DNA of 7,021 nt from contig JACQRS010000251.1 of NCBI GenBank assembly GCA_016206385.1, forward strand, positions 1-7,021. Direction: 5' to 3'. Below, one piece after another: positions 4,000 to 7,021 of this stretch. A program made the position numbers and the translations under genes. Numbering within the stretch: the first letter of the stretch is position 1; every line of letters starts with the position of its first letter. Below the pieces are notes generated by a model, which was given only the letters and a program-made list of their open reading frames with translations, searched no databases and was not told the DNA's origin. Source of the stretch: Candidatus Rokuibacteriota bacterium (GTDB lineage Bacteria > Methylomirabilota > Methylomirabilia > Rokubacteriales > CSP1-6).

Positions 4000-4282
4000 C
4001 TTACGTCGCGTGCCTACGCCGGTCTCCGCGTGAGGCCCTTAGCCTGCCACGCCTACCGATCCGCCGCTGGCGGATGGGACCCAGGCCTGCCCCGCAGGGC
4101 CGGCCGCTATGTCGCCACTTCAGGGCTCTTTTAGCATGATTTTTCTGAACTGTAAAGCCCTGCCTGTCCCGCCTCACCTGGCCATGCCTGGCCTTCGCAA
4201 TTCCGGGCTTTTTTCAACGCTTCGCTCTGCAGGGCCCCACAAAGGAAAGCAAAGCAATGCCCCGCGCCGCGACGCCGCGAGG
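4000..4282 (-). other. Gene-free leader region before right M15 gene
   Basis: No convincing gene. On the gene strand it holds a hairpin with pyrimidine-rich loop just after the 188-aa gene (stem 4259-4265 with 4229-4235), a candidate promoter (4128-4156), a GC hairpin (4086-4090 with 4094-4098), a perfect 7-bp hairpin ATCCGCC with GGCGGAT (4059-4075), and then the attenuator. Aside from AAGAGCCC (4130-4123) and the loop TTTGCTTTCCTTTG, primary sequence is poorly conserved with the left leader while its general layout is kept. Confidence 0.5.
4128..4156 (-). promoter_or_regulatory. Candidate sigma-70-type promoter for right M15 gene
   Basis: On the minus strand, TTTACA (4156-4151, five of six to TTGACA), a 17-nt AT-rich spacer, then TAAAAG (4133-4128, four of six to TATAAT) preceded by TGC. 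Transcription from here would give a leader of roughly 190 nt containing the attenuator hairpin. The left arm has only a weaker relative of this patch. Confidence 0.35.
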
Positions 4283-4849
4283 TCAAGCCTGCTCCGAGAA
4301 CTCCACCACCTGGAACTGGCCGAATCGTCCGCCCTTCGCCACGCGAAAGGCGCCGATCCCGATCTTCCGGCCGGCATCCTCCAGGATCTTCCGGGCCAGG
4401 TCCGGCTGGATCAGGCTCTCGTCCAGATCAAGGTCGAAGGCCAGCCGCCAGGCATCCAGCCGCGCCCGGTAGATCATCACGCGGCCTCGGGTGGACGGGT
4501 TCACGCCCGACTGCTCGTCAATCTCGAACCGGGCAGTCCCGTGCGGGATCTTTCGAGGCGAAATGCCGACCGCCGCGCCCGCCACGGATTTGGCGGACCG
4601 CCGCCCGATCTTGTGGAAGCCGGCGGCCTGATAAAAGGCCCGCTCGATGTGCTCGGCCGGCTGATACAGCTCGCCCGGCTGCCCATTCGCCGCCGCGAGC
4701 CGATAGGCCGCCTGCTCGGAGAGGGCGACTGGATCCGTGACCTTGATGCTCGCGCTCGTTCCCGCCTTGAGCGCGTCCCGCGCCGCTTCCCCGAAGCGGT
4801 GCATCAAGAGTGGGGTCAGTGACTGCAGAATCACCTTCAACCTTCGCAT
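4283..4849 (-). CDS. 188-aa phage-type protein of unknown function, right copy
   Basis: Equal in length to the left copy with about 21 substitutions concentrated in the N-terminal third and around residues 125-140. The blocks LTPLLMHRFGE, LYQPAEHIERAFYQAAGFHK, then IGRRSAKSVAGAAVG, and the final KILEDAGRKIGIGAFRVAKG are identical, so these likely form the core. The start at 4849 follows the same strong GGAAGGAGGGGAGCT ribosome site as the left copy. The upstream right radC frame runs 13 nt past this start. No enzymatic motif was recognised; a nucleic-acid-related phage role is a guess from its neighbourhood. Confidence 0.75.
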   Translation of the reverse strand: MRRLKVILQSLTPLLMHRFGEAARDALKAGTSASIKVTDPVALSEQAAYRLAAANGQPGELYQPAEHIERAFYQAAGFHKIGRRSAKSVAGAAVGISPRKIPHGTARFEIDEQSGVNPSTRGRVMIYRARLDAWRLAFDLDLDESLIQPDLARKILEDAGRKIGIGAFRVAKGGRFGQFQVVEFSEQA

Positions 4850-5580
4850 AGCTCCCCTCCTTCCCACCACGTGAAACGTTGCTTAGCTCTGCGATGCTGC
4901 GCCGTGCTACGCTCGGCGGCGCTCTGCCATGCACCGCGCAGGGACTCAAAAAGGCCATGATCCGCGAAACTAAAGTACCCCCTTCTGGCGATGACCACAT
5001 GATCCAACAGCGGAATCCGGAGGAGCCGGCCGGCGCCCCGCAGCTCTTCCGTCAGAGCGCGGTCGGATGGGCTGGGTGTCGCGCGGCCGGACGGGTGATT
5101 GTGAATGAGGATGATCGCGGCCGCGCCGCTGAGGAGGGCCGATCGGAAGACGTCGCCCACGCCGCAGGTCGCCTCGGTCATTCCGCCCATGCCGACCAGC
5201 TCGACGCCGACCACCTCATTGGATCCGGAGACATGGAGGGAGTAGATATGCTCGCGGGGCTCGTTCAGGAGAAAGGCAAATAGGCGGGCGACGTCGGCAG
5301 AGGAAGAGACGACCGCACCCAAGGCGGGCGCTCCAGTAGGCACCCGACGCTGGCGCCACCGCAGGAACAATTCACGGGTATACAGTGCTCTCGCAGGCCC
5401 GGCCAAGGGGATCGCTCCCTCGCCCGGCCCACGTGGGAGGAAAAAGAAAACCCCCGTGGGAGCCGGGACGGCATCGCGGCCTGCGAGAGCACACGAAGTA
5501 GCATCCCAGACACCCACAGGGGTCAGAAGCGGCCCGCTGCGGCTACTCCGGTGCTCTCGCAGTGGGCCAAGGCTATCCAT
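4837..5580 (-). CDS. radC: RadC-family JAB/MPN domain protein, right copy
   Basis: 247 aa. The JAB/MPN metal motif is intact (H160-N-H162-P-S-G, PS and D173, upstream Glu in GVELVGMGG) and nearer to the common RadC sequence HNHPSG than the left copy (HQHPSG). Residues 1-65 are encoded by the covarying RNA element and are better conserved between arms than the catalytic half. The natural RadC ending lies near residue 205 (YFSFADHG); the extra residues (SAAERSTAQHRRAKQ and onward) are translated intergenic hairpin sequence, and the frame overlaps the next gene by 13 nt. The ATG at 5580 overlaps the previous stop by 8 nt, with GGAGG upstream. Cellular role is unsettled for the family; here it is probably a phage accessory protein. 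Confidence 0.85.
   Translation of the reverse strand: MDSLGPLREHRSSRSGPLLTPVGVWDATSCALAGRDAVPAPTGVFFFLPRGPGEGAIPLAGPARALYTRELFLRWRQRRVPTGAPALGAVVSSSADVARLFAFLLNEPREHIYSLHVSGSNEVVGVELVGMGGMTEATCGVGDVFRSALLSGAAAIILIHNHPSGRATPSPSDRALTEELRGAGRLLRIPLLDHVVIARRGYFSFADHGLFESLRGAWQSAAERSTAQHRRAKQRFTWWEGGELCEG
4899..4922 (-). repeat. Hairpin with GAGCGTAG loop, second copy
   Basis: On the gene strand GCGCCG pairs with CGGCGC (4922-4917 with 4904-4899) around a loop containing GAGCGTAG. A shorter alternative, CGCC with GGCG, gives exactly the left-arm arrangement at 963-983. It lies in the run-through end of radC, just before the 188-aa gene, a different gap from the left copy. Confidence 0.4.
5385..5562 (-). 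ncRNA. Covarying three-strand RNA element inside the radC 5' region (right)
   Basis: On the gene strand: A is CTGCGAGAGCAC (5562-5551) plus CGGAGTAG (5550-5543); it pairs with CTACTTCG (5501-5494) and GTGCTCTCGCAG (5492-5481), with a one-base bulge at 5493 and a 41-nt loop, the same geometry as the left arm. The A-to-C distance is 166 nt in both arms. C (GGCCTGCGAGAGCAC, 5399-5385) can pair with the extended B strand for 15 perfect pairs. About half of the 14 base differences from the left element fall in the 16 bases of the upper stem, yet pairing is kept. The G-U pair exists only on the radC-sense strand. Confidence 0.75.
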
Positions 5581-5923
5581 GCTCTGCCTCCGTGTCAAGA
5601 ACAATTTCTTCGCTGTGCTGCGCTTCGCCCTGCGTCGCAAGGCTCTGGCTTGCCTTACAAGGCGGCGCGATGCTCGCCTGCGCCTCGCTTCGCAACGCGG
5701 CTTGTAGGATGTTTCTGGCCTCCTCTACCCCTCCTAGAACCCGCTTTACCGCGTCCTGCGCCGCCTGGAGCGTGGGGTCAGCCCGGAGGCTGCCGGGCAT
5801 CTCCATCTGCAGCCGGACCGAGAGGGGTGTCACGGCGTTCACGAACCTGTCCTCGACGAACCGAACGACCCGGCGCAGCTCGTCAATCGAGAGCCTATCC
5901 AGCCGGTCATCGAAACTGTTCAT
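5573..5923 (-). CDS. 116-aa protein of unknown function, right copy
   Basis: Same length as the left copy with about 15 substitutions (for example L10R, T13I, D15E, I23V). The blocks LRRVVRF, EDRFVN, VTPLSVRLQMEMPG and AAQDAVKRVLG are kept, as is the repeat-like tail ending SEEIVLDTEAEHG. The start at 5923 follows AGCAAAGCG with no clear Shine-Dalgarno, as on the left, so translation may depend on the gene upstream or on local structure (a 7-bp hairpin lies immediately before it). No family recognised. Confidence 0.65.
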   Translation of the reverse strand: MNSFDDRLDRLSIDELRRVVRFVEDRFVNAVTPLSVRLQMEMPGSLRADPTLQAAQDAVKRVLGGVEEARNILQAALRSEAQASIAPPCKASQSLATQGEAQHSEEIVLDTEAEHG

Positions 5924-5929
5924 CGCTTT

Positions 5930-5971
5930 GCTATGCGCCACTCTGCGGCGCCCGGCTCGACAAAGCATAGC
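5930..5971 (-). other. Hairpin immediately before right 116-aa gene
   Basis: GCTATGC (5971-5965 on the gene strand) pairs with GCATAGC (5936-5930) around a 28-nt GC-rich loop, ending 6 nt before the ATG. It contains the stop codon of the upstream frame. It may affect initiation of a gene that lacks a clear ribosome binding site. Confidence 0.4.
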
Positions 5972-6482
5972 CCCGCTGCGCGCAGGCTCGCCTCGATCGT
6001 CTCTCCCGTATCGCCTTCAAGGCCTCAATGATTTTCCGCAGGTCGTCGGCCCTCTTCGGCTGTTCTTTCCCCGTCGCCCGCCGGACGATGCCGTGCAGCT
6101 CCTCGTCGGAGAGCCGCAGCTCCTCCTGGAGGGCCTGCACGAGCTGAAACTGCGCAAGGGAGCCGAGGCGGACGACGTTTCCGCCCTTCGGCGCTCGGCT
6201 CGTTTGCGCAGCAGGGCGCGATCCCATGCAATGCCGGCCCGGCGCTTGCCCGATGGCGCGCTTGAGCGCATCGACCACGCGGATCAGTTCCACTTTTGTG
6301 AGCGTCGAGAGCCCAAAGCCGGGCTGGAGCGTCCGGCCCACCGCCTCCGAGGCCACCTGGTACGCCCGCGCCTCCGTGATCTGTCCCGAGCGCACGATGG
6401 ACCACCAGCACGCCAGCAGACGGCGTTCTGGGGTTCGAGGTTCCAGGTTCGAGGTTTCGGGCCGAACCCTATCTGCGTTCAT
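5931..6482 (-). CDS. GemA/gp16-like (DUF1018-type) protein, right copy
   Basis: 183 aa. Conserved core from RRLLACWW to LRKIIEALKAI as in the left copy, with both internal repeat halves. The first ~20 residues (NADRVRPETSNLEPRTPE) are translated tandem arrays: ATCTGCG decamers and GGTTCGA heptamers, which seem to have displaced the original start seen on the left; the ATG used lies inside the decamer array and has no good ribosome site. The last ~25 residues (RERRSRRACAQRGYALSS and onward) run into intergenic hairpin sequence where the left copy has already stopped. The central 163 nt (6023-6185) differ from the left arm at only two silent positions. A real start slightly downstream is possible. 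Confidence 0.55.
   Translation of the reverse strand: MNADRVRPETSNLEPRTPERRLLACWWSIVRSGQITEARAYQVASEAVGRTLQPGFGLSTLTKVELIRVVDALKRAIGQAPGRHCMGSRPAAQTSRAPKGGNVVRLGSLAQFQLVQALQEELRLSDEELHGIVRRATGKEQPKRADDLRKIIEALKAIRERRSRRACAQRGYALSSRAPQSGA
6432..6459. repeat. Heptamer array GGTTCGA x4
   Basis: Units GGTTCGA, GGTTCCA, GGTTCGA and GGTTTCG in perfect period 7. The equivalent place in the left arm (about 477-497) instead holds CCCCAGC, CACCAGC, CCCCTCG: also period 7 but an unrelated unit. Confidence 0.85.
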
Positions 6483-6500
6483 CTGTGTTCATCTGTGGTT
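6471..6500. repeat. Decamer array ATCTGTGTTC x3
   Basis: ATCTGCGTTC, ATCTGTGTTC and ATCTGTGGTT. It is absent from the homologous left-arm site and provides the ATG used by the right GemA-like frame. Confidence 0.9.
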
Positions 6501-6639
6501 GCATTCAGGGTCCGGGATCCACCGCCGGCTCGAGCGTCACCCAACCCGGCGCTCCCCACTGCTTGCAGCTCTCGCGCACCATGTCCAGAAACGCCCCCAG
6601 ATGAAACGCACTCGAGTGCAACCCCGCCAGTTCCGCGTC

Positions 6640-6671
6640 TTGGAAATCGGAAATTGGACATTGGAAATTGG
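6640..6671. repeat. Heptamer array TTGGAAA x4-5
   Basis: TTGGAAA, TCGGAAA, TTGGACA, TTGGAAA, then TTGG: the reverse-complement counterpart of the left array at 297-324, one unit longer. Confidence 0.85.
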
Positions 6672-6692
6672 TCTCGGCTCGAGGTCCGACCC

Positions 6693-6720
6693 CAGTTTCC
6701 GACTTCCAGTTTCCAGTTTC
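6693..6720. repeat. Heptamer array CAGTTTC x4
   Basis: CAGTTTC, CGACTTC, CAGTTTC, CAGTTTC: the counterpart of the left GAAACTG array at 250-277. Confidence 0.85.
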
Positions 6721-6960
6721 AGTTTCTGCGTTCATCATCCATCCGATACACGCGCGCCTCGGGATCGAGTCCCACGGCACGCGGGACCCGCGAGCAATGC
6801 CGCGCGGGGACCTCGCGGCCATCCATCGCGCCGGAGAGCCAGAGCCACCGGACCCGCGGCCAGCCGACGAGCAGCCCGTGCCGCCGGAGCAGCAGCCTCT
6901 GCATCGTCTGGCTCACGTGGCGGTCCAGCGCCCAGGACGCCGTCACCGGCGCGTCTCCTG

Positions 6961-7020
6961 TCCAACGTCCGATGTCCCGGCCGGGTCCACTGTCCGATGT
7001 CCGAAGTCCGATGTCCCCGA
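6961..7020. repeat. Heptamer array TCCGATG type at window end
   Basis: TCCAACG, TCCGATG, TCCCGGC, a short break, then TCCGATG, TCCGAAG, TCCGATG, TCCCCGA. It lies just beyond the homologous arm, upstream of the broken gene; the left arm has a CAGCCCC-like stretch at window positions 1-13 in the same place. Confidence 0.85.
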
Positions 7021-7021
7021 C

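Larger units (their letters stand above)
3548..6946 (-). repeat. Right arm of the inverted duplication
   Basis: This is the reverse-strand partner of 30-3391, with the same gene order, the same 8-nt overlap between the 116-aa gene and radC, and equal lengths for the 116-aa, 188-aa and M15 genes. The arms differ mainly where short tandem arrays sit and in the intergenic leaders. Because both operons point towards the axis, transcription converges near 3384-3555. Confidence 0.95.
6505..6946 (-). pseudogene. Broken unknown gene carrying heptamer arrays (right copy)
   Basis: First part from GTG 6946 (ASWALDRHVSQTMQRLLLRR, then WPRVRWLWLSGAMDGREVPA, then DPEARVYRMDD) with AGGAG upstream; it stops after the arrays begin (frame end 6719). 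The second part (ELAGLH, FLDMVRESCKQWGAPGW) is one base out of frame and ends at 6505. The two arrays between them match those of the left copy. This arm keeps the segment between SGA and DPEARVYRMDD that the left copy lost to an AATTCGA array, so it is closer to the ancestral gene. Function not recognised. It could also be two separate small genes. Confidence 0.5.

Noticed and set aside
4879..5283. Forward frame antisense to right radC
   Set aside because: It is a shadow of the RadC gene, whose JAB motif is clear on the minus strand; high GC lengthens all frames.
1..7021. Mirror-image assembly artefact
   Set aside because: Arms differ by roughly 8-13% in protein sequence, with different intergenic leaders, array contents and compensatory changes, which an artefact would not produce.
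1..7021. Diversity-generating retroelement
   Set aside because: No reverse transcriptase, and the divergent RadC region shows no adenine-specific pattern.

Overview
The window is a GC-rich bacterial stretch that looks like phage-derived accessory DNA. It has no rRNA, tRNA, transposase or integrase. The lineage cannot be named. Many short tandem arrays, mostly of period 7 but with different unit sequences, plus period-9 and period-10 arrays of AATCTGCG / ATCTGTG type, suggest an uncultured environmental bacterium (inference, low confidence).

Layout: one six-part cassette occurs twice as a tail-to-tail inverted duplication around an axis near 3384-3555. The left arm (about 30-3391) reads on + and the right arm (about 3548-6946) on -. 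The order in each arm is: a broken upstream gene carrying heptamer arrays; a gene whose C-terminal half resembles the Mu-type GemA/gp16 (DUF1018) region; a 116-aa gene of unknown function; a RadC-family JAB/MPN gene overlapping it by 8 nt; a 188-aa phage-type protein of unknown function; a roughly 350-nt structured gap; and a compact 125-aa M15-type peptidase. Paired proteins are about 87-92% identical, except the RadC catalytic part, which is much lower. The arms are therefore diverged paralogous cassettes and not an assembly mirror.

The most interesting content is RNA structure exposed by comparing the arms. (1) The first ~195 nt of each radC reading frame folds into a long hairpin. Its upper eight pairs carry three compensatory double changes plus one A-U to G-U change, while the 41-nt loop is nearly invariant. 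A third copy of one strand, 166 nt downstream, allows a mutually exclusive second hairpin. (2) Just before the M15 start codon both arms carry a two-tier hairpin followed by TTTCTTTTTT. Two outer and two inner pairs differ by compensatory double changes. Only 10-15 nt separate the T-run from the start codon, so the promoter must lie upstream and this looks like an attenuator. In several of these stems G-U wobbles fall on the gene-sense strand, as expected for RNA.

Other signals: heptamer arrays at equivalent sites with different unit sequences in the two arms; a 163-nt nearly identical tract (two differences) that points to recent gene conversion; and a palindrome at the axis. A working picture, by inference, is a remnant or satellite of a Mu-like phage with regulatory/early, RadC-like and lysis functions, duplicated in inverted orientation and kept partly homogenised by recombination.
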